Source: an uncultured Caryophanales bacterium (GTDB lineage: Bacteria; Bacillota_I; Bacilli_A; RF39; UBA660). Taken from it: a DNA stretch of 29,693 nt. The position numbers and the translations under genes were made by a program. Positions 11,998 to 19,949 of the stretch are shown piece by piece; positions within the stretch are counted from its first letter, which is position 1; every line of letters starts with the position of its first letter. The notes beneath the pieces are model-generated. The model did not search any database. It was not told the DNA's origin and saw nothing but the letters and a program-made list of their open reading frames with translations. The stretch is taken from assembly GCA_947169395.1 (NCBI GenBank), contig CAMVPJ010000007.1, forward strand, positions 1 through 29,693. The letters are read 5' to 3'.

Positions 11998-12576
11998 ATG
12001 TATATAACAAATGCGACAAAAGGAACAAGAATGCTTGTGGATGAAGTTTTATTAAAACTATCAGATGAATCAAAAATGAAATTATTGCTTTATTTGTTTA
12101 GTGAGTTAAATCATAATCAAATAAACAGTAAGAATGAAGTTAATCCTGATTTGGTAGAAGATGATGATATTATCGTTTTTAATCTTGAATCATTAGGGTT
12201 TAATGTTCAAGAAGGAGAATTGTTTTTAAGATATAATGTAGAATTATATAATTATATACATCAAAAAATAAAAAAAGAAAAAAGTGAAAATTCAAAAGAT
12301 GATAAAACTCAACTTGTTGATGAAGAAAATCTCTTAGTTGATGATGGATATGTTGTTGGATTAGATTATTCACCTTTAGAAAGTATGACGATAAAAATTT
12401 TTGAAAAATTATCGTTTAGTGAGAAGATAGATTTTATTGCGGAAATAATGATTAGGTATGATAATCGAACTTATTTTACATATTATCAGACTGGAGTTGG
12501 TTTTACAGAAGATTTAACAGGGTTTGATATTGCAAGAAGAATAATGGAGTTTAAGAAAGAATATTTGGAAAAGTGA
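11998..12576 (+). CDS. Unknown ICE protein (192 residues), possibly internally duplicated
   Basis: I do not recognise this protein. It has two halves joined by a charged linker at about residues 95-115. Each half has a similar helix phrase: LLKLSDESKMKLLLYLF near residue 20-35 and FEKLSFSEKIDFIAEIM near residue 134-150. That suggests an old internal duplication of a helical domain. No catalytic motif, signal peptide or membrane segment is visible. AAAGGAGG lies about 8 bases before the ATG. The TGA stop overlaps the first base of a terminator hairpin, so it ends its transcript. Confidence 0.75.
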   Translation: MYITNATKGTRMLVDEVLLKLSDESKMKLLLYLFSELNHNQINSKNEVNPDLVEDDDIIVFNLESLGFNVQEGELFLRYNVELYNYIHQKIKKEKSENSKDDKTQLVDEENLLVDDGYVVGLDYSPLESMTIKIFEKLSFSEKIDFIAEIMIRYDNRTYFTYYQTGVGFTEDLTGFDIARRIMEFKKEYLEK

Positions 12577-12599
12577 GAATGGTATGCCATTCTTTTTTT
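12576..12599 (+). terminator. Rho-independent terminator
   Basis: AGAATGG and CCATTCT form a perfect seven-pair stem with a four-base loop (TATG), followed by seven T. It begins at the last base of the preceding stop codon. Confidence 0.85.
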
Positions 12600-12675
12600 G
12601 TGGTGATAAAAATAATTGGAGGTTGATAATTGTATTGAAATAATAAGTATAAACTTTTATGCCGAGAAAATCTAT

Positions 12676-12776
12676 TGACATTGGGTAGATAAATTTATTA
12701 ATGCTTTTTGCAATGCAATAATATTTTTATTGCATTTGCTCTTTTTTTAAGATGTTTATCTGGGTACCTAATGTCA
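12676..12776. repeat. Nested imperfect inverted repeat, about 100 bases
   Basis: The left arm TGACATTGGGTAGATAAA (12676-12693) pairs with the right arm 12755-12776, whose complement reads TGACATTAGGTACCCAGATAAA except for length limits: 17 of 18 left-arm bases match, with a four-base insertion in the right arm. Inside it sits a second stem at 12710-12739. The arms could be ends of a small miniature element, a twin operator or a large RNA structure. No clear target duplication flanks it. Confidence 0.55.
12710..12748 (+). terminator. Terminator-like hairpin inside the nested repeat
   Basis: GCAATGCAATAA (12710-12721) pairs with TTATTGCATTTGC (12727-12739) with one bulged base, followed by TC and seven T. 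It has the form of an intrinsic terminator and could act as an attenuator upstream of the recombinase genes. Confidence 0.6.
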
Positions 12777-12885
12777 GTAGAGGAATTGGAATAAATGATG
12801 ATAATAAAAGTAGATTAACGAAAGGAATGAGATTAGCGATGTTAGAAATATAGTTTTATAAATATACGAGAGGGGGATTTGTTAA

Positions 12886-13056
12886 ATGAAAGGAAATGAT
12901 AATGATAAAGAAAGTAAACAATTAACACAATTAGAGATTGATAATATACTTGATAGGTGTATCAATATATCAATCATATCTAGATTGCTTGATGCTAAAG
13001 TAATAAATAAAGAACAATATTACATATTACAAGAAAAAATTAATAATTTTTATTAA
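12886..13056 (+). CDS. SHOCT-like small protein upstream of the recombinase
   Basis: The gene encodes 56 residues. The C-terminal half (about residues 17-53) contains ILDRCINISIISRLLDAKVI and NKEQYYILQEKI. This matches the short SHOCT-type pattern of a leucine-rich helix, a turn with Ile-Asn/Thr and an Glu-Gln/Phe-rich second helix ending in Lys-Ile/Leu. Small SHOCT-like genes are often found directly before large serine recombinases in ICEs. GAGAGGGGG lies about 7 bases before the ATG, and codon use and the clean stop support a real gene. The recombinase starts 84 bases downstream. A role in excision or recombinase control is inferred from position; the SHOCT assignment is tentative. Confidence 0.65.
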   Translation: MKGNDNDKESKQLTQLEIDNILDRCINISIISRLLDAKVINKEQYYILQEKINNFY

Positions 13057-13085
13057 AAATACTATGGATTTTTCAAAAAATGTTA

Positions 13086-13115
13086 TATAATTAATATGGG
13101 ATAAAAAATATCCTA
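13086..13115 (+). promoter_or_regulatory. Probable -10 box and start-site hairpin of the recombinase gene
   Basis: A perfect TATAAT lies at 13086-13091, but no good -35 box is seen at the right spacing. GGATA (13099-13103) and TATCC (13109-13113) form a short inverted repeat at the expected transcript start, which could be an operator or a 5' hairpin. GAGAGG precedes the recombinase ATG. Confidence 0.45.
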
Positions 13116-13140
13116 GATATTATTAGAAAGAGAGGTTTTA

Positions 13141-14841
13141 ATGGCACATGTTGAGATTATTGAAGCTAATCTCAACAATAAAGTTAATCTATATCAAACG
13201 AAAAAAAAGGTTTGTGCTTATGCAAGAGTAAGTACAGATTCAGAGGAGCAATTAACAAGTTATTCATCACAAATTAAGCATTATTCTGAAATGATAAAAA
13301 ATACTCCAGATTGGGAATTTGTAGGTATATATGCTGATGAAGGTATAAGTGGAACACAAGTTAAACATAGAAAAGAATTTACAAGAATGATTAATGATGC
13401 TTTAAATGGTAGAATTGATATTATTATTGCAAAATCAATATCTAGATTTGCTAGAAATACACTTGATACTTTGAAGTATATAAGAATGTTAAGAGAAAAA
13501 AGTGTTGATGTATTTTTTGAAAAGGAAAATATACATACACTTAATTTAAGCAGTGAAATGTTTTTAACACTTTATAGTGCATTTGCTCAAGCCGAAAGTG
13601 AATCAACATCAATGAATGTTAAGATGGGTTTAAGAGCAAAAATGAAACGTGGAGAATTAGTTGGTTCAAAAGCCTGTTATGGATATACATGGAATGCAGA
13701 AAAACAACAGTTAGAAATTAACGAAGCAGAAGCGGTTGTAGTGAGAAAAATATTTGATATGTATGCTAGTGGTAAGGGAAATAGAATTATTGCTAGAGAA
13801 CTTAACAGAGAGGGATATACTACAAAAAGAGGAAGAAAATGGAGTGATGCTACAGTAAGTAGAATTATTCATCAGGAAAAATATTGTGGTGATTTATTGC
13901 AACAAAAATCCTATATTTCAGATGTACTAACTCATAGGAGAGAAAGAAATAATGGAGTGTTACCAAAATATTTTACCGAAAATCATCATGAAGGAATTGT
14001 ATCTAAGGAATTATGGAATCAGGTTAGAGATGAAAATATAAGTAAAGTACAAAAATTCGTAGATCAAAATAGGTCAATGATTGGACAATGTAAAATGTTA
14101 TATGAATTTAGTAATAAAATTGAATGTGGTTGTTGCCATAAATCGTTTGTTAGAAGAATTAATGGAAAAAAGAAAGATGGAAGTACAAGAGTATATTGGG
14201 CTTGTACAGTTAGAAAAGAAAATAAAAAAGAATGCTTAAACAATCTTTGGTTAAGAAATGAAATTCTTGAATCAATGTTTATTGAAATTTATAATTCTCT
14301 TATGACAAATAAGCACAAGACAAAAGAACTTCTTAATGAAAGTATAAAAGATACAATCAAGAGAACGGATTATAAAAATGAAATAAAAAAATTGAAGAAA
14401 GAAAAAGAAGTTGTGGAAGAAAAATTATCTCATATAGTTGATATGCTATTAGGAGATTACAAAAGTAAAGAACTTTATCTAAAAAAACAATTTGAATTAC
14501 AAAATAAGTTGGATGAAATAATTGGAGCATTAAATAGATATGAACAATTACAAAATAACAATATTGATTATTCAAATAATTTAAAAAAGATAGAAGAAGT
14601 ATTTAGTACATATAATAAGTTGGAAAAATTTGATAGAAATACATTTGATAGTATAATTGATAAAATAATTATTGGTGCAACTGATGAAAATGGTAATTTT
14701 AATCCCAATATTATAAGATTTGTTTTAAGGTTTAAAAGTGAATATATATATGATATTGCTGATATGAATGAGTTGAATAAAAACGTGTCATTATCTAAAA
14801 ACAGGAGAAGTAAATTTATATGGAGTAGGACATGTAAATAG
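13141..14841 (+). CDS. Large serine recombinase (integrase/excisionase of the ICE)
   Basis: This 566-residue large serine recombinase catalyses integration and excision. The resolvase domain (about 22-175) has YARVST with R29 and catalytic S31, DEGISGTQ and SISRFARNTLDTL. The DNA-binding recombinase domain (about 180-300) includes NRIIARELNREGYTTKRG and RIIHQEKYCGDL. A zinc ribbon follows, with C329, C332, C355 and C365. A coiled coil (about 405-450 and 465-490) leads to a C-terminal segment. The gene is the last of the element, as expected. The final 15 or so residues are encoded by DNA that in another frame reads into a chromosomal gene, so the native C-terminus may be host-supplied or altered by integration. 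The start at 13141 is supported by AGAGAGG and by the usual short N-terminal extension before the YARVS motif. Confidence 0.95.
   Translation: MAHVEIIEANLNNKVNLYQTKKKVCAYARVSTDSEEQLTSYSSQIKHYSEMIKNTPDWEFVGIYADEGISGTQVKHRKEFTRMINDALNGRIDIIIAKSISRFARNTLDTLKYIRMLREKSVDVFFEKENIHTLNLSSEMFLTLYSAFAQAESESTSMNVKMGLRAKMKRGELVGSKACYGYTWNAEKQQLEINEAEAVVVRKIFDMYASGKGNRIIARELNREGYTTKRGRKWSDATVSRIIHQEKYCGDLLQQKSYISDVLTHRRERNNGVLPKYFTENHHEGIVSKELWNQVRDENISKVQKFVDQNRSMIGQCKMLYEFSNKIECGCCHKSFVRRINGKKKDGSTRVYWACTVRKENKKECLNNLWLRNEILESMFIEIYNSLMTNKHKTKELLNESIKDTIKRTDYKNEIKKLKKEKEVVEEKLSHIVDMLLGDYKSKELYLKKQFELQNKLDEIIGALNRYEQLQNNNIDYSNNLKKIEEVFSTYNKLEKFDRNTFDSIIDKIIIGATDENGNFNPNIIRFVLRFKSEYIYDIADMNELNKNVSLSKNRRSKFIWSRTCK
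14777..14841. other. Probable right attachment junction (attR-type) of the ICE
   Basis: The recombinase frame and a chromosomal pilin-like frame are both open here. The host frame is open from 14777, and clearly protein-like host text (GEVNLYGVGHVNRYTYDS) starts near 14804. The crossover therefore lies inside the last 20 or so codons of the recombinase gene. The exact core cannot be set without the left end or an empty site. Confidence 0.5.
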
Positions 14842-15325
14842 ATATACATATGATTCAATTGGTACTGCATATAATTTAAATGGTTATGGAGGCATGGCAT
14901 ATTATACAAGTGAAACATGTGGTAAGGTGAACGATACATTTATTTATGATGGATGTACAGTAGATTATGCTAAATCAGAAGTAAAATATGTAGTAGATGC
15001 TTGGGCATCTGCACAAGCCCCAGCAGTACTTGAGGCAAGATTAATCACTAAGAGTGAAATAGATGATAATTTTGAATTTGAAGATTTTGAATATTATCCT
15101 TGTGGAGGATCTTATTGTCCTGCTGAAACTGCTGAAAGATTTAAAGATACATGGATGTATAATAGTAATTATTGGTATTGGGCAATGACACAAAGTAGTT
15201 CGGAGAATGTGTGGATTATAAAGTATAATGGACAACTTGGTGAAGGTGGCCCTATGCACTCAGATAATTTTGGCGCTAAAGGTGTTGTCCGTCCTGTTAT
15301 AGTATTACCTAAATCTGTACTTTAA
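14777..15325 (+). pseudogene. C-terminal remnant of a pilin-like/surface protein, cut by ICE insertion
   Basis: A frame open from 14777 to the TAA at 15325 reads through the end of the recombinase gene and has no proper start. The ATG at 14894 has GGAGG only one base away, too close to serve. The text GVGHVNRYTYDSIGTAY, then SEVKYVVDAWA, EARLITKSEID, and near the end YWYWAMTQSSSENVW and VRPVIVLPKSVL resembles the C-terminal domain of prepilin-like proteins of gut Firmicutes (DUF6273/C-lectin-like in style). Four Cys (in ETCGK, DGCTV, YPCGGSYCP) could form two disulfides outside the cell. The N-terminal part, including any pilin signal, should lie at the other end of the element. A terminator follows. 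The family name is an inference from wording. Confidence 0.75.
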
Positions 15326-15353
15326 TCCATAATTAAAACTAATGTGAATGTGT

Positions 15354-15391
15354 AAAATCATCTTAGATGAAGTATCTAGGATGATTTTTTT
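15354..15391 (+). terminator. Rho-independent terminator of the disrupted gene
   Basis: AAAATCATCTTAGAT (15354-15368) pairs over 15 positions with 15374-15388, with one G-T pair and a GAAGT loop. It ends in a T run. It lies 28 bases after the stop of the gene remnant. Confidence 0.85.
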
Positions 15392-15403
15392 AATTATGTA
15401 TAT

Positions 15404-15432
15404 TTTACAAATAAGCAATTTAATAGTATAAT
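15404..15432 (+). promoter_or_regulatory. Sigma-A promoter of the U32 operon
   Basis: TTTACA (15404-15409), a 17-base spacer and TATAAT (15427-15432) form a near-consensus promoter 25 bases before the ATG. GAGGTG at 15443-15448 is the ribosome binding site. Confidence 0.85.
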
Positions 15433-15457
15433 ATAGGCGCTTGAGGTGTGGTGTGAT

Positions 15458-17545
15458 ATGAATAAAATAGAATTACTTGCTCCTGCTGGTAGTATGGAGA
15501 GCCTTTATGCTGCTGTTAGTGCGGGTGCTGATGCGGTATATTTAAGTGGTAAGAAGTATGGGGCTCGTGCTTTTGCGGCTAATTTTGATGATGAAGAGTT
15601 AGTTGAAGCTATTAATTATTGTCATTTATATGATGTTAGAGTATATGTTACTGTTAATACTTTAATTTATGAACGTGAGATGGATGATTTTATTAAGTAT
15701 GTAGAGTTTCTCTATCGTAGTGGGGTAGATGCAGTTATTATGCAAGATTTAGGGGCTATGGATTTAGTAAGACAGAAGTTTCCTAACTTAGAAATACATG
15801 CTTCAACACAAATGAATATTCATTCGCTAGAAAGTGTGAAGTTACTTGAGGGTCTTGGTATTAAAAGAGCGGTATTATCTCGTGAGTTAAGTATTAATGA
15901 TATTAGTCATATTAAGAAGAATAGTAATATTGAGTTAGAGATATTTATTCAGGGAGCTTTATGTGTAAGTTTTTCTGGATGTTGCTTAATGAGTAGCTTA
16001 ATTGGCGGTAGAAGTGGTAATAGAGGGTCATGTGCACAGTGTTGCAGAATGAAGTATGATCTTGTAAAAGATAGTAAGAATGTAGATTCTGGATATTTAC
16101 TTAGTACTAAGGATTTATTTACGGTTAATAATATTGATAAACTAATTGATATTGGTGTTACATCTTTGAAAATAGAAGGTAGAATGAAAAGACCTGAATA
16201 TGTATATACTGCAGTTTCATTATATCGTAGGGCAATTGATTCTTATATTAATACAGGTAAGATAGATATTAGTGAGTCTGATATTATAGAATTAAAGAAG
16301 ATATTTAATAGAGAATTTACTAAAGGGTTCTTATTTAATGAAGATAATAATAATTTTATTAATAAGGTTAGACCTAATCATCAAGGTATAGAAATAGGTA
16401 AGGTAATTAGTATTAAGAATAATTGTTTTTACCTTAAATTAAGTGATACTTTAAACATTCAAGATGGTATTAGAATAGTAGATGATGATATAGGTTTTAC
16501 TGTTACTGATATGTTTATTAATAATAATAAAGTAAAGACTGCACATAGTGGTGATATTGTTAAGATTAAGTATAAAATTAATAGTCTAAGTAAAGTTGTA
16601 AAGACTACTGATTACAAGCAGTTAAAAAGAATTGGAGAAAGTATTAAGATTAGTAAGAAGTTACCGCTTGATATAAGTGTTTGTGCTATTATTAATAAAC
16701 CGCTTAAGATAAGACTTAAATATAAAGATTATAGTGTAGAAGGAGTTAGTGATTATATTATTACTGAAAGTATTAATAGTCCTACTACTAAAGAAGATAT
16801 AATAACTAGAGTTAGTAGATTAAATGATACTATATATAGTGTAGGTAGTATTAATGTAAGTGCTTCAGATAATATATTTATACCTGGTGGGGTTATTAAC
16901 AGATTAAAAAGAGATTTAGTAGATAAACTTAATTTGAAAAGATTAAAAATTTGTGATATAGTAGTTGGCGATTACGGGGTTAATCTTAAAAATTATGATA
17001 AAGTTAGTAAGAAGTCAGTGCTTACTGACAAATATATATCAGGATATGATGAAGTATATAGTATGAATGATATTAGTAATACTACTTTAAGATTAGCAAG
17101 AGTAGTTATTAATCATAAGGATATTAATAAAAGAGTTTTAGTTAGTGAACTTGGTAGTATTAATAAATATAATAACGTTGTTACTGATTTTGGAATGAAT
17201 GTAGTAAATAGTTATACTGTAGCTTTCCTACATGGTTTAGGAGTAGATAAGATTACTTTATCTTATGAACTAGATTATAATGATATTAAAGATATTGTAG
17301 ATAGTTATCATAAAAGGTATAATAAACATCCTAACTTAGAAGTAATAGTAAGTTCTTATCCTGAGGTAATGGTTGCAAAATACAAATTAGATGGTGACTA
17401 TTTAAAAGATAGATTTAATAATCTATTTAGAATTAAAATAATTGATGATTATATGTATATATATCATTATAAAAAGATTAACTTAAAAGATGATTATTAT
17501 AAAATAGGGATAAATTGGATTAGAGAAAGTAGAAAGTTGGATTAG
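15458..17545 (+). CDS. U32 family protein (RlhA/TrhP-like RNA hydroxylation type)
   Basis: This is a 695-residue U32 family protein. Members once called collagenase-like peptidases include RlhA and TrhP, which hydroxylate cytidine of 23S rRNA or uridine of tRNA. The N-terminal 300 residues form the TIM-barrel-like domain (ELLAPAGS, AGADAVYLSG, VTVNTLIYE, HASTQMN). The iron-sulfur/substrate signature is at about 173-200, with C175/C176, RSGNRG and C192, C195, C196. LSTKDL and SLKIEGRMKRPEYV follow. The remaining 380 residues match the extended C-terminal form of the family (DUF3656-like) and are weakly conserved. The start at 15458 is chosen over GTG 15446 because GAGGTG is correctly spaced. 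The gene heads a tight three-gene operon. Which RNA it modifies cannot be told from the sequence. Confidence 0.9.
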   Translation: MNKIELLAPAGSMESLYAAVSAGADAVYLSGKKYGARAFAANFDDEELVEAINYCHLYDVRVYVTVNTLIYEREMDDFIKYVEFLYRSGVDAVIMQDLGAMDLVRQKFPNLEIHASTQMNIHSLESVKLLEGLGIKRAVLSRELSINDISHIKKNSNIELEIFIQGALCVSFSGCCLMSSLIGGRSGNRGSCAQCCRMKYDLVKDSKNVDSGYLLSTKDLFTVNNIDKLIDIGVTSLKIEGRMKRPEYVYTAVSLYRRAIDSYINTGKIDISESDIIELKKIFNREFTKGFLFNEDNNNFINKVRPNHQGIEIGKVISIKNNCFYLKLSDTLNIQDGIRIVDDDIGFTVTDMFINNNKVKTAHSGDIVKIKYKINSLSKVVKTTDYKQLKRIGESIKISKKLPLDISVCAIINKPLKIRLKYKDYSVEGVSDYIITESINSPTTKEDIITRVSRLNDTIYSVGSINVSASDNIFIPGGVINRLKRDLVDKLNLKRLKICDIVVGDYGVNLKNYDKVSKKSVLTDKYISGYDEVYSMNDISNTTLRLARVVINHKDINKRVLVSELGSINKYNNVVTDFGMNVVNSYTVAFLHGLGVDKITLSYELDYNDIKDIVDSYHKRYNKHPNLEVIVSSYPEVMVAKYKLDGDYLKDRFNNLFRIKIIDDYMYIYHYKKINLKDDYYKIGINWIRESRKLD

Positions 17546-17546
17546 A

Positions 17547-18287
17547 TTGAAGATACTAACATTTAATGTAAGAAATAGATATGGAATAAAAAATTATAAT
17601 GGTATATATAAAGGGATTGATACTATTAAGAATTTATCTGATTATATTAAAAGTAATGATATTGATATTATTGCTTTACAAGAGGTAATTGAGATATATA
17701 GAGATAATTTAACTAATGCCTTAAATACGTATTATGTATATGGTAAACCTAGGTTTGGTGATAATATATTTACAAAGAGGATAGAGAAATTAAAAAGGTT
17801 TAATGAGTCTGCTAATATATATACTAAAGTGGAGGCGTTAAGATGTAGGTGCTATAAACTACCTAGTTTACCTGATATATTACCTAGAGTTGCTACTTTA
17901 GTAGAGTATAAAGTAGGTAGTAAAGTAATAACTATTATTAATGTACATCTATCTGCTTATAATAAGATAAGTAAGAATAGACAACTTAAATACTTATATA
18001 AAAAAATAAAACGAATTAAAACACCTATTATATTACTTGGAGATTTTAATATGAATATTAAGAGTAATATAATGAATGATTTTATAAATAGATTAAGTAA
18101 TCTTGGTATTAATCATTTAGAAATTAAAGGAAGAACATTTAAAAAGTCAAAAAGGAATTTACCAATAGACCATATATTTATATCAAATAGTTTTAAAGTA
18201 AAAAGTGTAGAAAAAGTAAAAGATAAGGTAGTATCATTTAGTGATCACTATCCTGTGTTAATTGATTTGGAGGGTTTTTATGAATAG
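17547..18287 (+). CDS. Endonuclease/exonuclease/phosphatase (EEP) family protein
   Basis: This 246-residue enzyme has the DNase I/exonuclease III fold. Motifs in order are TFNVR (N7), ALQEV (catalytic E46), NVHLSAYNK, LLGDFNMN, LPIDHIFIS and SDHYPVLIDL near the C-terminus. Together they give the metal-binding and His-Asp catalytic set. The start is TTG at 17547, one base after the U32 stop, so translation is probably coupled. The end overlaps the next gene by 8 bases. There is no signal peptide, so it acts inside the cell. EEP proteins can be nucleases, phosphodiesterases or lipid phosphatases. The substrate is not evident, although sharing an operon with a probable RNA-modification gene makes a nucleic-acid or nucleotide substrate a fair guess. 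Confidence 0.88.
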   Translation: MKILTFNVRNRYGIKNYNGIYKGIDTIKNLSDYIKSNDIDIIALQEVIEIYRDNLTNALNTYYVYGKPRFGDNIFTKRIEKLKRFNESANIYTKVEALRCRCYKLPSLPDILPRVATLVEYKVGSKVITIINVHLSAYNKISKNRQLKYLYKKIKRIKTPIILLGDFNMNIKSNIMNDFINRLSNLGINHLEIKGRTFKKSKRNLPIDHIFISNSFKVKSVEKVKDKVVSFSDHYPVLIDLEGFYE

Positions 18288-19932
18288 TATATTTTTTAGT
18301 AAATTAACAAGAAAACAAGTAATTATGGCTTATAATAGTAAAGAGTATAAGAAGTGCATTCAAATGCTTAGAGGAATCTTTACAAATAGAGAAGGATTTT
18401 TAAAATATTTAAACGAAGATAATATAGACATAGATGTTTTTACTTTAAAAACTTTAAGAGATATATTGTATGTATGGACTGTAATTGATGAATTAAAGAA
18501 ACTTCTTAATGATGACATTGATATTCTTACCATTGCATATATGCAGGAGTATGATAATGATTATGTAAAAGAGTATTTTACTGATTCTGAGATTAAAGAA
18601 ATAAAAAGAAAAGCTAATAAGTATTTTATAAAACAAAAGAATAAATTATTAGTAAGAAATTATAATGATGGTAGTTTTGGTTATGTAATGAATTCATTAA
18701 AGTGTGATTACGATGATTATTTTGATTATGAAGCTAAGATTGATATAGAAAAAGGTTTTTCCTATGATAGAGTTGAAATCGCACCACTTCGTGAAGTTGC
18801 TAATATATTTAAACATGCCAACTTTAATATAGATAATTCTTTAAAATATGAATATGCAATGATTAAATACTTAATCTCAGTATATAAGTATATGAATGAT
18901 GAATATATTGAAAGAATTTTATTAAGACAAAAGAAATTAGGAATAGATATAGATAATATTTTTACTAATAAAAATATATTAAAATTATTTAGTGCGGAGG
19001 ATGTAGCTATAATTAATAAAATATATGTTAACTTTGTTAAAGATGGATTAAAAGTTCATAAAGGTTTAGGATTATATGATAAAACTGAATATACTCGTAA
19101 ACTACACACAGTTATGAATATTTTAGACTTAGATTGTTCTACTGATGAAAAGTATCGCATTATGAAATTTAATTATGGATATACACCTTATATTGTTAAA
19201 GATAGTATAAATGGTAGTAGTACACAAAAGGCTATAAAGCCAGAATATATAGATAAGCTTAATACTATATTAAAAGGTTATTCTGAGAGTTATGAAGATG
19301 TTGTTCTTAGTAAGAGAGTTGATAAAAAAGAACAACTTGGTTTAGAATTAGGTAGAATTATTACTGAATTTTTAGATAGTAATGTAGATATAGACTCATA
19401 TTTTAATCAGAATGAACTATTAAAGAAAGAGTATAAAAGAATTCAAGATTATATAAGTAAGTATTGTCCAGACGTTTATGAAAGATTTATAACTTATAGA
19501 AAATTAAGAATTGAAAAAGCTGCGCTTATTGTAAAAAATGCTCTTATGAATAATGATTCATTTTCAGAAATAGACTATTATACAATTACTAATATTCCTT
19601 ACAAAGAAATAAAAAGATATTTACAAAAAACAGATATTGATGCAAGTATTATGTTTAATAAATTTATTGCAGCTAATCCTAAAGTAGATAGTTTGAATGA
19701 AAAAGGATTAAGATATATATACAATACTAGTTTCACGTTTAAAGTAGTAGATGCTGCTGGAAATGAGAAAATGGTAGAGGCTAGTCGTGATGATAAGATA
19801 TATGTTATAGCTTATTTAAAATATATAGGTGCGCCAGTAACAACTAAGAATATTTCTAGTGGTTTAAGGAGACTTTTAAATAATAAATTATATACAGAAG
19901 ATACAAATTTAGAAAAGAGAATTACATTATAA
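18280..19932 (+). CDS. Unknown 550-residue cytoplasmic protein in the U32 operon
   Basis: I do not recognise a family. The start is set at ATG 18280 with TTGGAGGG about 8 bases upstream; an earlier ATG at 18262 lies inside the preceding gene and lacks a site. The protein has no signal peptide or membrane segment. It is rich in Lys, Asp, Tyr and Ile and looks largely helical. Some phrases stand out: SYDRVEIAPLREVANIF, NYGYTPYIVKDSIN and a C-terminal VVDAAGNEKMVEASRDDKIY, which has a beta-rich look. The last 45 residues (IAYLKYIGAPVTTKNISSG) resemble a small helix-turn-helix-like unit, but this is weak. It ends the operon at a terminator that overlaps its stop codon. Function unknown. Confidence 0.8.
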   Translation: MNSIFFSKLTRKQVIMAYNSKEYKKCIQMLRGIFTNREGFLKYLNEDNIDIDVFTLKTLRDILYVWTVIDELKKLLNDDIDILTIAYMQEYDNDYVKEYFTDSEIKEIKRKANKYFIKQKNKLLVRNYNDGSFGYVMNSLKCDYDDYFDYEAKIDIEKGFSYDRVEIAPLREVANIFKHANFNIDNSLKYEYAMIKYLISVYKYMNDEYIERILLRQKKLGIDIDNIFTNKNILKLFSAEDVAIINKIYVNFVKDGLKVHKGLGLYDKTEYTRKLHTVMNILDLDCSTDEKYRIMKFNYGYTPYIVKDSINGSSTQKAIKPEYIDKLNTILKGYSESYEDVVLSKRVDKKEQLGLELGRIITEFLDSNVDIDSYFNQNELLKKEYKRIQDYISKYCPDVYERFITYRKLRIEKAALIVKNALMNNDSFSEIDYYTITNIPYKEIKRYLQKTDIDASIMFNKFIAANPKVDSLNEKGLRYIYNTSFTFKVVDAAGNEKMVEASRDDKIYVIAYLKYIGAPVTTKNISSGLRRLLNNKLYTEDTNLEKRITL

Positions 19933-19949
19933 TTTTGTAATTCTTTTAT
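19916..19949 (+). terminator. Terminator at the end of the U32 operon
   Basis: AGAATTAC (19918-19925) pairs perfectly with GTAATTCT (19937-19944), followed by a T-rich stretch. The stem overlaps the last codons and stop of the preceding gene. The right arm shares bases with a possible -35 box of glmS. Confidence 0.65.

Larger units (their letters stand above)
12577..12885 (+). other. Non-coding stretch before the recombinase module
   Basis: No convincing protein gene is present in these 309 bases. A 33-codon frame at 12752-12853 lacks a ribosome binding site. The stretch holds the terminator at 12576-12599, a nested inverted-repeat structure at 12676-12776 with its own terminator-like core, and the ribosome binding site GAGAGGGGG for the next small gene. 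A TTGACA at 12675-12680 overlaps the left arm of the inverted repeat. It probably acts as the control region of the SHOCT-like gene and recombinase. Confidence 0.55.
1..14820. mobile_element. Right part of an integrative and conjugative element (ICE)
   Basis: The block holds a VirD4-type coupling protein, an ArdC/methylase/SNF2 helicase giant, several small unknown proteins and, as the last gene, a large serine recombinase. This is the usual content and order at the recombinase end of ICEs in Gram-positive gut bacteria. The right boundary is placed near 14,780-14,830 because an open frame belonging to a chromosomal pilin-like gene emerges there. The left boundary, relaxase, VirB4 and channel genes are not in the window, so whether the element is complete and mobile cannot be judged. 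That the helicase and acetate kinase at 1-2495 belong to it is inferred from position only. Confidence 0.85.

Noticed and set aside
12752..12853. 33-codon protein gene (MFIWVPNVSRG...)
   Set aside because: It has no ribosome binding site, overlaps the inverted repeat arm and has no recognisable features.
14894..15325. Independent gene starting at ATG 14894
   Set aside because: The frame is open and protein-like well upstream (from 14777), and GGAGG lies only one base before the ATG. The ATG is therefore an internal codon of a disrupted gene.
15100..15325. Variable region of a diversity-generating retroelement
   Set aside because: The Asn/Ser/Tyr/Trp-rich end and C-lectin-like look suggested it, but no reverse transcriptase gene and no near-copy template repeat are present in the window.
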